DNA of 64,000 bases from Actinocatenispora sera (GCF_018324685.1 NZ_AP023354.1:3162001-3226000), one strand, 5' to 3'. Shown: positions 8,603 to 17,449, numbered from the stretch's first letter. Program-made: numbers and translations. Notes: generated from the letters alone by a model not told the origin.

Positions 8603-9484
8603 TCAGTGCACGTCGGCGGGGCCGAAGGCGGTGACGTGGCCGGCGGCGATCCGCCGCGGCTGCGGCTTGGCGTACCGGCTGAGCAGCAGCACGGCGCACA
8701 GTGAGAGGCAGAACCCGGCGAGGGCGATCCAGTGCATGCCGGCCCGGATCCCGTCGCCGAGGAACAGCAGCCCGACGACCGCGGCCGGGATCGCCGACGC
8801 GGCGTCCATCGCCGCCACCGCGGCGGTGGCGCTGCCCCGCTGCATCGCCAGGCCGAGCAGCAGCTGGGCCAGGATCGAGTGCAGCACCAGCAGGTACAGC
8901 AGGGGACTGGTGGCCAGCCCGCTGAGGCTGGGCGCCGAGGCGAGCGGCCGGGAGGCGATCGCGCCGGCACCGAACGCCAGCCCGGCCAGCGAGCCGAGCG
9001 CGACCGACCCGACCGAACCGCGCAGCCGTACCGCGAGCAGCGCGAGCGCGCCGATGGCGCCGATGGCGGCGAGCAGCACGATCGCCCCGACGGTACCGAT
9101 GCGGTGGGCCGGTCCGGGTTTGGCGGCGAGCACCTGGGCGGCGATGCCGACCGACAGCAGCAGGATCAGGCCCAGCTCGACCGGCACGATGCGCCAGCGC
9201 AGCAGGACGACGCCGAGCACCACCATCACGCCGATGCCGGCCGCCGAGGACGCCTGGACGAGGTAGAGCGGCAGGTCGCGGCGGGCGAGGAAGGCGAGCA
9301 GGAAGCCGACGAACTGCAGCACCACGCCGACCACGTACGTCTTGTGGCCGGCCAGCCGGACGAACAGGCCCGGGTGCAGCGTGTCGTGCACCCGGACCCG
9401 GTTGGCCGCGACGGACTGCAGCAGGTTGGCCACGCCGTACGCCAGGATCATCGCGAACAGACTCAGCCAACCCACAGACATCAC
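8603..9484 (-). CDS. DMT/EamA-like multi-pass membrane transporter
   Basis: 293 residues with about nine to ten transmembrane helices, arranged as in the drug/metabolite transporter superfamily (starting MSVGWLSLFAMILAYGVANLL). The HxxLFVRLAGHKTYVVG loop follows helix one. Substrate unknown. The start is taken as GTG 9484, since TATCCT lies exactly 6 nt upstream and no ribosome binding site exists, implying a leaderless mRNA; the adjacent ATG at 9481 would differ by one residue. Convergent with the preceding gene. A second member of similar layout lies at 50227. Confidence 0.7.
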   Translation of the reverse strand: MMSVGWLSLFAMILAYGVANLLQSVAANRVRVHDTLHPGLFVRLAGHKTYVVGVVLQFVGFLLAFLARRDLPLYLVQASSAAGIGVMVVLGVVLLRWRIVPVELGLILLLSVGIAAQVLAAKPGPAHRIGTVGAIVLLAAIGAIGALALLAVRLRGSVGSVALGSLAGLAFGAGAIASRPLASAPSLSGLATSPLLYLLVLHSILAQLLLGLAMQRGSATAAVAAMDAASAIPAAVVGLLFLGDGIRAGMHWIALAGFCLSLCAVLLLSRYAKPQPRRIAAGHVTAFGPADVH

Positions 9485-9620
9485 GGGGCGAGGATATGCG
9501 CTACTCGCCACGGCATCGACACCGGTGATTGCCCGACCGGCAAACGTGCGGCGACCATCCGTGTCCGGCCGACCGCCGATGGTCGCCGGTCACGCGCGTA
9601 CGGTCGTCGGACGCCTACGG

Positions 9621-10427
9621 TCAGTCGCTCAGTGCGGTGAGCAGCTCGCCGTGCAGCGGGCCGTTGCTCGCCACCGCGCTGCCGTCGCCCGGCGCCGGGG
9701 CGCCGGCCAGATCGGTGAAACTGCCACCCGCTTCGGTGACGATCGGGATCAGTGCCGCCACGTCCCACAGCGACAGCTCCGGCTCGACCATCGCGTCCAC
9801 CGCGCCCTCGGCGAGCAGCATGTAGCCGTAGAAGTCGCCGTACGCCCGGGACCGCCAGCTGCGCCGGGTCAGCGACAGCATCCCGTCGAGCTTGCCGCGC
9901 TGCTCCCAGCCGGTCAGCGACGAGTAGCAGAACGACGCGTCGGACAGCGACTTCACCCCGGACACGCCGATCCGGTTGGCGTGCGTGGCGTTGCGGCCGG
10001 CATAGGCGCCGTGGCCCAGCGCGGCCCACCAACGCCGGCCCAGCGCCGGCGCGCTGACCAGCCCCACCACCGGACGGCCGCCGGTGAACAGCGCGATCAG
10101 GGTGGCCCAGATCGGCACCCCGCGGACGAAGTTCTTCGTCCCGTCGATCGGGTCGACGATCCACTGCCGGTTGCCCCGCCAGTCGCCGGGGTCGCTCGCG
10201 CCGAACTCCTCGCCGAGCACCGAGTCGCGCGGCCGGGCCCGGGCCAGCGACGACCGGATCGACTCCTCCACCGACGAGTCGGCGTCGGTCACCGGGGTCA
10301 GGTCCGGCTTGGTGTCGACCCGCAGATCCAGCGCGCGGAACCGGGCCATCGAGATGCGGTCGGCCGCGTCGGCGAGCACGTGCGCAAGCGACAGGTCGTC
10401 GAGGAAGTCGTCGTGGGCGCGGGTCAT
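9621..10427 (-). CDS. hisN: Histidinol-phosphatase, inositol monophosphatase family
   Basis: Dephosphorylates histidinol phosphate in histidine synthesis (actinobacterial HisN type); IMPase-fold, Mg-dependent. The 268-residue product shows the family metal site: GEEFG (about residue 74), the signature WIVDPIDGTKNFVRG near 90, and ELSLWDVAALIPIVTEAGG near 220. Length fits. ATG 10427 is preceded by TAGAGT 7 nt upstream, suggesting leaderless transcription. Its position beside rsgA and aroA matches the usual actinobacterial gene order, which supports hisN over a generic inositol phosphatase. Confidence 0.88.
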   Translation of the reverse strand: MTRAHDDFLDDLSLAHVLADAADRISMARFRALDLRVDTKPDLTPVTDADSSVEESIRSSLARARPRDSVLGEEFGASDPGDWRGNRQWIVDPIDGTKNFVRGVPIWATLIALFTGGRPVVGLVSAPALGRRWWAALGHGAYAGRNATHANRIGVSGVKSLSDASFCYSSLTGWEQRGKLDGMLSLTRRSWRSRAYGDFYGYMLLAEGAVDAMVEPELSLWDVAALIPIVTEAGGSFTDLAGAPAPGDGSAVASNGPLHGELLTALSD

Positions 10428-10574
10428 GCCGAGAACTCTAGAGGTACTCGCCCAGCGCAGCGCCGTAACCGCCCGCCGAGCGGCGCCGGAACCACCCGTC
10501 GAGTGGGGGCGCGACCCGACGGCGTCCGGGTCACGGTGCGGCGGAGCCGCCCGCCCGGCACGGATAATCGGAGC

Positions 10575-11108
10575 ATGAACCCGGAGATCATCTGCCGGCT
10601 GCTGGCCGAGCCGGAGCGAGTCAAGACGTACGCCGCGGTCGCGCTCGGCGCCACCTCGCCCAGTGCGGTGGCCCAGGCGACCGGCCTGGTCGCCCGGGAC
10701 GTGGTCCGGGCCCTGGGGGTACTGACCGATCGCGGCCTGGTGACCGAGCAGGACGGCGTGCTGACCGCCGACCTGTCGGTGTTCAAGACGGCGGTCCGGG
10801 ACAACCTGACCACCGAGCCGGTCGAGCGGTTGGACCCGGACGACAACCGGGACGCGGTGCTGCGAGCCTTCGTCACCGACGGGCGGCTGGTGAGCATCCC
10901 GGCCGCGCGCGGCAAGCGGCGCATCGTGCTGGAGCACCTGGCCGCCTGCTTCGAGCCGGGCGTGCGGTACCCGGAGCGCGCCGTCGACGCGGTGCTGCGC
11001 GCCTGGTACCACGACTACGCGTCGCTGCGCCGGTACCTGGTGGACGAGGAGCTGATGTCCCGCGAGCACGGCATCTACTGGCGCACCGGCGGCCCGGTCG
11101 ACATCTGA
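10575..11108 (+). CDS. DUF2087 domain-containing protein, ArsR-like N terminus
   Basis: 177 residues. The first ~70 look like a winged helix-turn-helix (AVAQATGLVARDVVRALGVLTDRGLVTEQDG), and the last ~75 match DUF2087 (LVSIPAARGKRRIVLEHLAACFEPGVRYPE..VD..LRAWYHDYASLRRYLVDEELMSRE). Proteins of this type are annotated as transcriptional regulators of unknown signal. ATG 10575 has GATAAT 6 nt upstream, with GGAG nearer, so either leaderless or weakly led. Divergent from hisN, separated by 147 bp that must hold both promoters. Confidence 0.8.
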   Translation: MNPEIICRLLAEPERVKTYAAVALGATSPSAVAQATGLVARDVVRALGVLTDRGLVTEQDGVLTADLSVFKTAVRDNLTTEPVERLDPDDNRDAVLRAFVTDGRLVSIPAARGKRRIVLEHLAACFEPGVRYPERAVDAVLRAWYHDYASLRRYLVDEELMSREHGIYWRTGGPVDI

Positions 11109-11209
11109 GCCGACCCCGGGCCGCTCGCCGGCATCCCCCGCTCCCCGGCATCCCGGCCGGTCGCCGACACCCGGCCGGCTCGCCGGCAGCCCGGCCGCCG
11201 CAGACGGCG

Positions 11210-11243
11210 CTCGGCGCCCCTCGCTGCTGCGAGAGGCGCCGAG
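11210..11243. terminator. Bidirectional hairpin between convergent genes
   Basis: A 15-bp stem with one mismatch, CTCGGCGCCCCTCGC (11210-11224) and GCGAGAGGCGCCGAG (11229-11243), loop TGCT, lies between the DUF2087 and lysozyme genes. Confidence 0.6.
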
Positions 11244-11262
11244 GCGGGTACCGCGGGTCGGC

Positions 11263-12009
11263 TCAGTCGTGGTTGGTGGCGAGCACCTTGAGCCGGTCAA
11301 TGCTGCCGTTGAAGTAGTCCTGGTCGCCGGGGAACACGCCGGAGTCGGCGTACTGCCACATGGTCCAGGTGGCGGTGCCGGCGGGGATCGACGTCGGCGG
11401 GGTGGAGCGGTAGATGGCGATCCAGAACGGGTTCGTCGAGGCGAACGCGCTGGAGTTGCCGGTGCAGGTGTTCCACCAGTCGAACGTCGTGTAGATCATC
11501 GGGTACTTGTGCCAGCGGTTGTACATGTAGTTGGAGAAGTCCCGGATCCAACTGACCATGCCGGCGTGCGACAGCCCGTAGCAGGTGCCACCGCTGTAGG
11601 GGTTGTACTCGATGTCCAGCGCCGGCGGCAGCGTCTTGCCGTCGGCCGACCAGCCGCCACCGTGCGCGGAGAAGTACGACGCCTGGGTGGCGCCGGAGGA
11701 GATGTTCGGGCGGGCGAAGTGGTAGGCACCGCGGATCATGCCCACGTTGTACGAGCCGTTGTACTGCTGGGCGAAGTACGGGTTGGTGTAGCCCGTGCCC
11801 TCGGTCGCCTTGACGTAGGCGAATCGCCCGCCGTTGTTCCAGGCGGCCGACCAGTTGACGTTGCCCTGGTAGCCGGAGACGTCCATGCCCTTGACGTAGG
11901 TGGCTGCGTGGGCGGGGGCGGCCAGGCCGAGGCTCATCACCGCGGCGCTGGCCATGCCGATCGCGGCGATCACCAGGCGTCTGATCCGCCGGGCTGGGGA
12001 ACCGGTCAT
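11263..12009 (-). CDS. Secreted GH25 lysozyme (N-acetylmuramidase)
   Basis: Glycoside hydrolase family 25 enzymes cut the MurNAc-GlcNAc bond of peptidoglycan. The 248-residue product has a signal peptide (basic RRIRR, hydrophobic stretch, AHA/A cleavage near residue 34) and then a single GH25 domain: [14 protein letters not shown] at the N-terminal strand, [25 protein letters not shown], the catalytic DIEYNP motif near residue 134 and WQYADSG near the end. No cell-wall-binding module. ATG 12009 follows AGGAGG by 8 nt. Likely a cell-wall remodelling or competitor-lysing enzyme. Confidence 0.93.
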   Translation of the reverse strand: MTGSPARRIRRLVIAAIGMASAAVMSLGLAAPAHAATYVKGMDVSGYQGNVNWSAAWNNGGRFAYVKATEGTGYTNPYFAQQYNGSYNVGMIRGAYHFARPNISSGATQASYFSAHGGGWSADGKTLPPALDIEYNPYSGGTCYGLSHAGMVSWIRDFSNYMYNRWHKYPMIYTTFDWWNTCTGNSSAFASTNPFWIAIYRSTPPTSIPAGTATWTMWQYADSGVFPGDQDYFNGSIDRLKVLATNHD

Positions 12010-12274
12010 GACTGAACCTCCTGTGTGTTCCAGCCAAGGGGGCTTGGTGGGAGCACGGGTCGGACCGTTCGGCACCTGTCCGGGCATCGGGTACGAGTCC
12101 GAAACGAACTTCCAAATCAGGCTGGATACGGCACAGATTCCCACCTTGTGCCGAACAGCTCAAGAGATCCTGGAGAAATTCTTCTCAACCATCGCCCAGA
12201 GTGGTGACTTCCGCCGTTCTCGTTACCAGCGGGTAGCGACCGCACCCCGAGCCCGGATCACCGCCGCGGACGCG

Positions 12275-13282
12275 TCACCACTCGGCGCCGGACCGCGACG
12301 CCAGCAGCCGCCGGTACGAGGCGAGCCGGCGCGCCGAGGCCCGCCCGGCGGCGACCAACGCGTCCAGCCCGCAGTCCAGTGCGTCCGGGTCGTGCGAGCA
12401 GCCCGACGGGCACTCCGCCGCCCCCTCGGCCAGATCCGGAAACCCGGACAGCAGCGACTCGGCCGACACGTGCGCCAGGCCGAACGAGCGCACCCCCGGT
12501 GTGTCGACCAGCCAGCCGTCCCCGCCGGCCAGCGGCAGTACCACCGCGCTGGTCGAGGTGTGCCGGCCCTTGCCGATCGCGCTGACCACCCCGACCGCCC
12601 GGTCCGCACCCGGTACCAGCCGGTTGACCAGCGTCGACTTGCCCACGCCGGAGTGGCCCACCAGTACCGACAGCTGGCCGGCGAGCCGGTCCACCAGCTC
12701 GGTCAGCGGCCGGTCCGGCCGGGTGTCCACCCGCGGCAGGTCCAGGTCGGCGTAGTAGTCCAGCAGCTCCGCCCGGGCCTCGTCGGCCGCCGGCAGGTCA
12801 GCCTTGGTCAGGCACAACAGCGGCTCGATGTCCGCGTCGTACGCGGCGACCAGGCACCGGTCGATGAACCCGGTCCGCGGCGGGGGGTCCTGCAGCGAGG
12901 ACACGATCACCAGCTGGTCGGCGTTGGCCACGATGACCCGCTCGGTGTTGTCGTCGTCGTCCGCGGTACGCCGCAGCACCGAGCGCCGCGGCTCGATCCG
13001 GACGATGCGCGCCAGCGAGCCGGCCGCCCCGCTCAGATCGCCGACCATCGCCACCCGGTCACCCACCACCACCGACTTGCGGCCCATCTCCCGGGCGCGC
13101 ATCGCGGTCACGGTGCCGCCCTCGTCCAGCACGCAGGTGTAGCGGCCCCGGTCGACGCCGACCACGAAGCCACCGGCGGAGTCGGCGTGCCGGGGACGGA
13201 TCCTGGTCCGGGGGCGAGAACCGCGACCCGGGCGCACCCGGACGTCGTCCTCGTCGTACTCCCGGCGCCTGACTGTCGCCAT
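12275..13282 (-). CDS. rsgA: Ribosome small subunit-dependent GTPase
   Basis: RsgA is a circularly permuted GTPase that checks late 30S maturation. The 335-residue product has an N-terminal OB fold (about 35-110), then the permuted G motifs: LTKAD (G4) near 160, GHSGVGKST (G1) near 212, DTPG (G3) near 256, and a C-terminal zinc site CPSGCSHDPDALDC. The N-terminal 30 residues are basic and Asp-rich, as in other actinobacterial members. ATG 13282 is preceded by GGTGGG; an ATG five codons earlier is possible. Downstream of and codirectional with aroA, the common order. Confidence 0.93.
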   Translation of the reverse strand: MATVRRREYDEDDVRVRPGRGSRPRTRIRPRHADSAGGFVVGVDRGRYTCVLDEGGTVTAMRAREMGRKSVVVGDRVAMVGDLSGAAGSLARIVRIEPRRSVLRRTADDDDNTERVIVANADQLVIVSSLQDPPPRTGFIDRCLVAAYDADIEPLLCLTKADLPAADEARAELLDYYADLDLPRVDTRPDRPLTELVDRLAGQLSVLVGHSGVGKSTLVNRLVPGADRAVGVVSAIGKGRHTSTSAVVLPLAGGDGWLVDTPGVRSFGLAHVSAESLLSGFPDLAEGAAECPSGCSHDPDALDCGLDALVAAGRASARRLASYRRLLASRSGAEW

Positions 13283-13454
13283 CCACCCACCTGGCATCTC
13301 GTCGCGTCGCCCGATGCCCGGCGGCGTCGAGACGGACCCTGCTGCCCGCGACCCTATCCGGCGGCCCTCGCCGGCACTCCCGGACACGGCTACCCGCCGG
13401 GCATCCGCGCCGGTGCCGGCCCACCTCCGGCTCCGGCGGCAGCGCGCGCCGGGG

Positions 13455-14825
13455 TCAGCCGGCGAGCATCCGGTGCCAACGGGACGGGAAGCCCGGCAGG
13501 CTCTTCGCGGTCGTACCGACGTCGGACAGCGCCACCCCGGGCACCGCGAGGCCCAGCACCGCCCCGGCGTACGCGAGCCGGTGGTCGCCGCGGGTGTCGA
13601 ACACGCCGCCGTGCAGCGGCCGGGGCGTGATCCGCAACCCGTCCGGGGTCTCCTCGACCGCACCGCCCAACGCCGCCAGGCCCGCGCACACTCCGCTGGC
13701 CAGATCCGGCTCACCGCCCAGCCGGCGCACCCCACGCAGGTACGACGGGGCGTCGGCGAGCGCCGCGATCGCGGCGAGCACCGGCACCAGCTCGCCCAGC
13801 CGGGCCACGTCGACCTCCGCCCCGTGCGGTTTGTCGACACCCGAGACCACCAGCCCGTCGGTGGTGTGGGTACAGCGGGCGCCGAAGCCGGTGAGCGCCT
13901 CGTGCAGCGCGGCGGTCGGCTGCGCCGCCCGGGCCGGCCACCGCGGCACCCGCACCGTGCCGCCGGTCACCACCGCTGCGGCGAGGAACGGCGCCGCCGC
14001 GACCAGGTCGGGCTCGATCGTCCAGGCCCGCCCGGTCAGCCGGCCCGGCCGCAGCTCCCAGCTGTCCGGCACCGACGCGTCGATCGCGGCGCCGGCCGCC
14101 CGCAGCATCGTCACCGTCAACTCGACGTGCGGAGTACCGGTCAGCGGCGGGCCCTCGTGCCGCACCCGCAGCCCGTGGTCGAAGTCGGCGCCCACCAGCA
14201 GCAGCCCGGACACCATCTGGCTGGAGGCGGACGAGTCGAGGCTGACCGCGCCGCCCGGTACGTGCCCGACGCCGTGCACCGTCAGCGGCAACCCGCCGGT
14301 CGGGCTGTCCACCCGGATGCCCAGGCTGCTCATCGCGGCCAGTTGCGGTTCCAGCCGGGCCTGGCGCAGGACCGGGTGGCCGTCGAACGAGACCGGGCCG
14401 GTGGCCAGCCCGGCCAGCGGCGGCAGGAACCGGGTGGCGGCCCCGGACAACTCGGTGTCCACGTGTACCGGGCCGGCCAGCGGCCGCGGCCGCAGCAGCC
14501 ACTGCTCGTCGTCCGCACTGGACACGTGGCAGCCCATCGACCGCAGTCCGCGGGCCAGCACGATCGAGTCCCGGGACTCCGACGGGAACTGCAGCGTGCT
14601 CGGCCCCATCGAGATCGCCGCGAGCAGCAGCGCGCGGGCCGTCATCGACTTCGACCCGGGTACCGGCACGGTCGCGTCGACCGGCTGCCTCGCCGTCGGC
14701 GTCGCCCAGGGCACCGGCGCGTTCGGCTCGTCGGTCCGGACCCGGCGGGGCGGTCGACCGCTGGAGGGTCGACTGCCCGGTTCGTCCGCTGCCGGCATTG
14801 CCGGACCCCCGCTCGCGCTCATCAT
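13455..14825 (-). CDS. aroA: 3-phosphoshikimate 1-carboxyvinyltransferase (EPSP synthase) with altered motifs
   Basis: AroA transfers enolpyruvate from PEP to shikimate 3-phosphate in the shikimate pathway. The 456-residue product keeps PGSKS, the Arg of the ATRFLPP segment (E. coli R124 position), SSASSQMVSGLL, GDHRLAYAG and TTAKSLP (Lys411 position). Two motifs are unusual: the usual S-x-T-N-R reads SMTAR, and the usual G-H-E-T-D-R-L reads GGEPDLA, so the position of the conserved Arg344 appears to hold Leu. A 45-residue Pro/Arg-rich N terminus precedes the domain. Two adjacent ATGs (14825, 14822) are possible starts. It sits upstream of rsgA in the standard position. Confidence 0.88.
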   Translation of the reverse strand: MMSASGGPAMPAADEPGSRPSSGRPPRRVRTDEPNAPVPWATPTARQPVDATVPVPGSKSMTARALLLAAISMGPSTLQFPSESRDSIVLARGLRSMGCHVSSADDEQWLLRPRPLAGPVHVDTELSGAATRFLPPLAGLATGPVSFDGHPVLRQARLEPQLAAMSSLGIRVDSPTGGLPLTVHGVGHVPGGAVSLDSSASSQMVSGLLLVGADFDHGLRVRHEGPPLTGTPHVELTVTMLRAAGAAIDASVPDSWELRPGRLTGRAWTIEPDLVAAAPFLAAAVVTGGTVRVPRWPARAAQPTAALHEALTGFGARCTHTTDGLVVSGVDKPHGAEVDVARLGELVPVLAAIAALADAPSYLRGVRRLGGEPDLASGVCAGLAALGGAVEETPDGLRITPRPLHGGVFDTRGDHRLAYAGAVLGLAVPGVALSDVGTTAKSLPGFPSRWHRMLAG

Positions 14826-15053
14826 CCCAGTCTGCCCGGGTGAGGCAGGTTTGTGACCGCACCCGCGGCGGGCGAGGGTGTGGCCGCCGAACGGTACGGG
14901 CATCGACTGTGGACGATACGCGCCCGACGCCGACCCGGTCCCGGCTCGCCCGGCCATCCGGCGAGGACGCCACGCGTACCACGATGACCAGCCAAATCGC
15001 GGGCGAATGGTCGGTTTGGTGGCGAAGGGTGACACTGGGCGCGCCGACAACCC

Positions 15054-15083
15054 TTGCGTGTGGTCTGCGTGGTGGGGTAAAAC
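15054..15083 (+). promoter_or_regulatory. Candidate vegetative promoter of the WhiB gene
   Basis: TTGCGT (15054-15059), 18-bp spacer, TAAAAC (15078-15083), ending 64 bp before the start codon. Confidence 0.4.
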
Positions 15084-15146
15084 ACAGCCCCGCGGCCTCG
15101 ACGCCGCAACCACCCACCACTGCCCCACCCAGCTCGGAGGTGGCAC

Positions 15147-15491
15147 ATGACCCGGGCGCGGATGCCCCGCCCGCACGAGGTCGCGGCGGCATGCCGGGAC
15201 CCTCGGTTGCTCAGGGCTCGGCGCGACCGGTTGGGAGACCTCGCCTGGCGCGCCCAGGGGCGCTGCCAGACGGTCGACCCGGAGACGTTCTTCCCGGCGC
15301 CGAGTGAACCCGCCGACGTCGCACTCGCCCTCTGTCGCTCCTGCGACGTGCAGGGCGCCTGCCTCGCCTGGGCACTCGACCAGGGGGACTGCAACGGAGT
15401 CTGGGGTGGCACCACGCCCCGGGAGCGGCGCGCCATGCTGGTGGCATGGCGGTCGGAAAACACCCCGGAGCCGGCACCCGCGATGCCGTAA
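15147..15491 (+). CDS. WhiB-family iron-sulfur transcription factor
   Basis: Wbl proteins bind a [4Fe-4S] cluster and modulate sigma-factor-dependent transcription in response to redox or NO. The 114-residue product has the four cluster Cys at 40, 63, 66 and 72 (CxxCx5C spacing), FFP after the first Cys, and the GVWGG turn at about 84-88 followed by a basic TPRERR region. An extra Cys16 lies in the N-terminal extension. It lacks the AT-hook tail of WhiB7. ATG 15147 follows GGAGG by 6 nt. Its closeness to sigR-rsrA fits a redox role (inference). Confidence 0.92.
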   Translation: MTRARMPRPHEVAAACRDPRLLRARRDRLGDLAWRAQGRCQTVDPETFFPAPSEPADVALALCRSCDVQGACLAWALDQGDCNGVWGGTTPRERRAMLVAWRSENTPEPAPAMP

Positions 15492-16099
15492 CCGAGACCC
15501 TGCAGACCTCCCGTGGCGAGGCGCGGGTCGAGCTCGACCTGCCACCCTCGCCGCGCAGCCTGCTGGTCCTCGGGCACGGTGCCGGTGGCGGCGTGGACGC
15601 GGTCGACCTGGTTGCGGTGCGTGACGCGCTGCTGCCGGGACGGGTGGCGATCGCCCGGCTCACCCAGCCGTACCGGGTGGCCGGTCGCCGCGCGCCGGCG
15701 CCGGCCAACCACCTGGACGAGTCGTTCGTCGAGGTCGTCACCGGGCTGCGGGCCGAGCTCCCGGCGGTACCGCTGGTCGTCGGGGGCCGCTCGTCGGGCG
15801 CCCGGGTCGCCTGCCGCACCGCCCGCGCCCTCGACGCGGCCGGGGTGCTGGCGCTCGCGTTCCCGCTGCATCCACCGGGCAGACCGGAGAAGTCCCGGCT
15901 GCCCGAGCTGGACACCGGGCTGCCCACGCTGGTGGTCAACGGCGACCGGGACCCCTTCGGCGTACCGCCGTCGTCGGGCACCGTGCGCGTGGTGGTCCGG
16001 CCGGGGGAGCGGCACGGACTGAGCGTCGACCCGGCCGGGGTGGCCGCCGTGGTGCGCGACTGGTTCACCGAGCGTGGCTGGGCCCGACGGCCGGCGTGA
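15446..16099 (+). CDS. Alpha/beta hydrolase of the Tex30/KANSL3 type
   Basis: 217 residues with the compact dienelactone-hydrolase-like fold: LLVLGHGAGGGVDAVDL (oxyanion loop), GGRSSGARVACR (nucleophile elbow, G-R-S-S-G), LVVNGDRDPFG (acid) and ERHGLS (His). Substrate unknown. The start overlaps the preceding WhiB gene by 46 bp; no later start is compatible with the fold, so the pair is probably one transcription unit. The last codons and stop lie in the first unit of the 33-bp repeat array. Confidence 0.78.
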   Translation: MAVGKHPGAGTRDAVTETLQTSRGEARVELDLPPSPRSLLVLGHGAGGGVDAVDLVAVRDALLPGRVAIARLTQPYRVAGRRAPAPANHLDESFVEVVTGLRAELPAVPLVVGGRSSGARVACRTARALDAAGVLALAFPLHPPGRPEKSRLPELDTGLPTLVVNGDRDPFGVPPSSGTVRVVVRPGERHGLSVDPAGVAAVVRDWFTERGWARRPA

Positions 16100-16249
16100 G
16101 CCGGCGCACCGTGTCGCCCCACGCCGGCGTGAGCCGGCGCACCGTGTCGCCCCACGCCGGCGTGAGCCGGCGCACCGTGTCGCCCCCGCCGGCGTGAGCC
16201 GGCGCACCGCGATGCCCGGCGGCGTGAGCCGGCGCACCGGGCCGGCACC
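16090..16249 (+). repeat. 33-bp tandem repeat, five units, each a hairpin
   Basis: Units start at 16090, 16123, 16156, 16188 and 16219 (33, 33, 32, 31, ~31 bp). Every unit has GCCGGCGTGAGCCGGC or a one-base variant, a self-complementary hairpin with a 4-nt loop, followed by GCACCG. The first unit contains the stop codon of the hydrolase gene; the array ends just before the sigR promoter. Confidence 0.8.
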
Positions 16250-16259
16250 GGGCGCCGGT

Positions 16260-16285
16260 GGAATGCCGCCACCACCGCGGGCGTT
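16260..16285 (+). promoter_or_regulatory. SigR-type autoregulatory promoter of sigR
   Basis: GGAAT (16260-16264), exactly 18 bp, GTT (16283-16285): a perfect match to the established SigR/SigH consensus GGAAT-N18-GTT. The expected start of transcription near 16292-16295 lies upstream of the GTG at 16334, so the transcript would encode the long form of the sigma factor. Confidence 0.75.
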
Positions 16286-16333
16286 GTCACAGTCGACGCG
16301 CCCCGGGGCCGCCCGGGGACGGAGGGAGCAATT

Positions 16334-17113
16334 GTGGTGGTAACGGCTCGTAGCGCCAGGACGGGTGATTCGGCCCGGCTGCGCAGCCTGCTGACGGCAC
16401 CCGAGTGGACCCCGAGCGTGTCTGCCGACACCCCGGGCGTGAGCGGCTCCGGCGTGGGTCGGCTCGGCGTATCCTCGGCCGAGGTGCGGTCGAGGGGGGA
16501 CGATCACGTGACGCCTACCGAGACGCCGGAACGCCGGCGCGCCCGGTTCGAACAGGACGCGATGCCGTTCGTGGACCAGCTGTACGCGGCTGGTCTGCGC
16601 ATGACGCGCAACCCGGCTGATGCCGAGGACCTGGTGCAGGAGACCTACCTGAAGGCCTACGCGGCCTTCCACCAGTTCCAGCAGGGCACGAACCTGAAGG
16701 CATGGCTCTACCGCATCCTGACCAACACGTACATCAACTCCTATCGGCGCCGGCAGCGTCAGCCGGTGCAGGCGCCGACGGAGGAGATCACCGACTGGCA
16801 GCTGGCCGAGGCGGGCTCGCACTCGTCCAGCGGGCTGCGTTCGGCGGAGACCGAGGCGCTGGACCGGCTGCCGGACTCCGACGTGAAGGACGCGCTGCAG
16901 CAGCTCCCGGAGGAGTTCCGACTGGCTGTCTACCTCGCCGACGTCGAAGGCTTCTCGTACAAGGAGATCGCGGAGATCATGGACACGCCGATCGGCACGG
17001 TGATGTCCCGACTGCACCGCGGTCGCCGCAACCTGCGCCAGATGCTCGAGACGTACGCACACGGCAGGGGCATCTCGCGCGCGAGCTCGGCGCCGGCCGG
17101 GCAGGAGGTGTGA
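16334..17113 (+). CDS. sigR: ECF sigma factor SigR/SigH, long and short forms
   Basis: Thiol-stress sigma factor directing RNA polymerase to redox-repair genes; held inactive by RsrA. The core (201 residues from GTG 16508) has region 2 ([24 protein letters not shown], then [20 protein letters not shown]) and region 4 ([41 protein letters not shown]). GTG 16508 has GAGGGGGGA 7 nt upstream. An in-frame GTG at 16334, 7 nt after GGAGGG, adds 58 residues and lies downstream of the SigR-type promoter. This matches the Streptomyces arrangement of SigR and its extended, unstable form SigR'. I annotate the long form; the short one is 16508-17113. Confidence 0.9.
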   Translation: MVVTARSARTGDSARLRSLLTAPEWTPSVSADTPGVSGSGVGRLGVSSAEVRSRGDDHVTPTETPERRRARFEQDAMPFVDQLYAAGLRMTRNPADAEDLVQETYLKAYAAFHQFQQGTNLKAWLYRILTNTYINSYRRRQRQPVQAPTEEITDWQLAEAGSHSSSGLRSAETEALDRLPDSDVKDALQQLPEEFRLAVYLADVEGFSYKEIAEIMDTPIGTVMSRLHRGRRNLRQMLETYAHGRGISRASSAPAGQEV

Positions 17114-17176
17114 CGTCGTGCAGGCGACGACGAGGCGCGTGGGCAGCATGACGACCGTGCGAAGTGAGGTGCGCTC

Positions 17177-17449
17177 GTGAGCTGCGGAGATCCACACGAA
17201 ACCGACTGCCGAGACGTGCTCAACGAGGTGTACCTGTACCTCGATCTGGAGTGCAGCGACGATCGCCGCGAGGTGATCCGGGAACACCTGGACGAATGCA
17301 CGCCGTGCCTGCAGGAGTACGGCATCGAGCAGGAGGTCAAGGTTCTGGTGGCGCGCTGCTGCGGCGGCGAGCACGCGCCGGTGGAGCTGAAGGCCCGGCT
17401 CATCTCGCGGCTGCGCGAGCTGGTGGTCGAGCCCGACGCGGCCGGCTGA
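17177..17449 (+). CDS. rsrA: Anti-sigma factor RsrA (zinc, redox-sensitive)
   Basis: RsrA binds SigR in reduced, zinc-bound form and releases it when disulfides form. The 90-residue product has the ZAS motif HLDECTPC with His37, Cys41 and Cys44, and Cys at 3, 11, 61 and 62, the same numbering as described for S. coelicolor RsrA; Cys26 is additional. GTG 17177 has GAGG 8 nt upstream, and the start is fixed by Cys3/Cys11. It lies 63 bp after sigR, so they are cotranscribed. Confidence 0.93.
   Translation: MSCGDPHETDCRDVLNEVYLYLDLECSDDRREVIREHLDECTPCLQEYGIEQEVKVLVARCCGGEHAPVELKARLISRLRELVVEPDAAG

Noticed and set aside
15446-15491. Overlap of WhiB and hydrolase genes as a frameshifted fusion
   Set aside because: Both proteins are complete with their family motifs; the overlap is natural.
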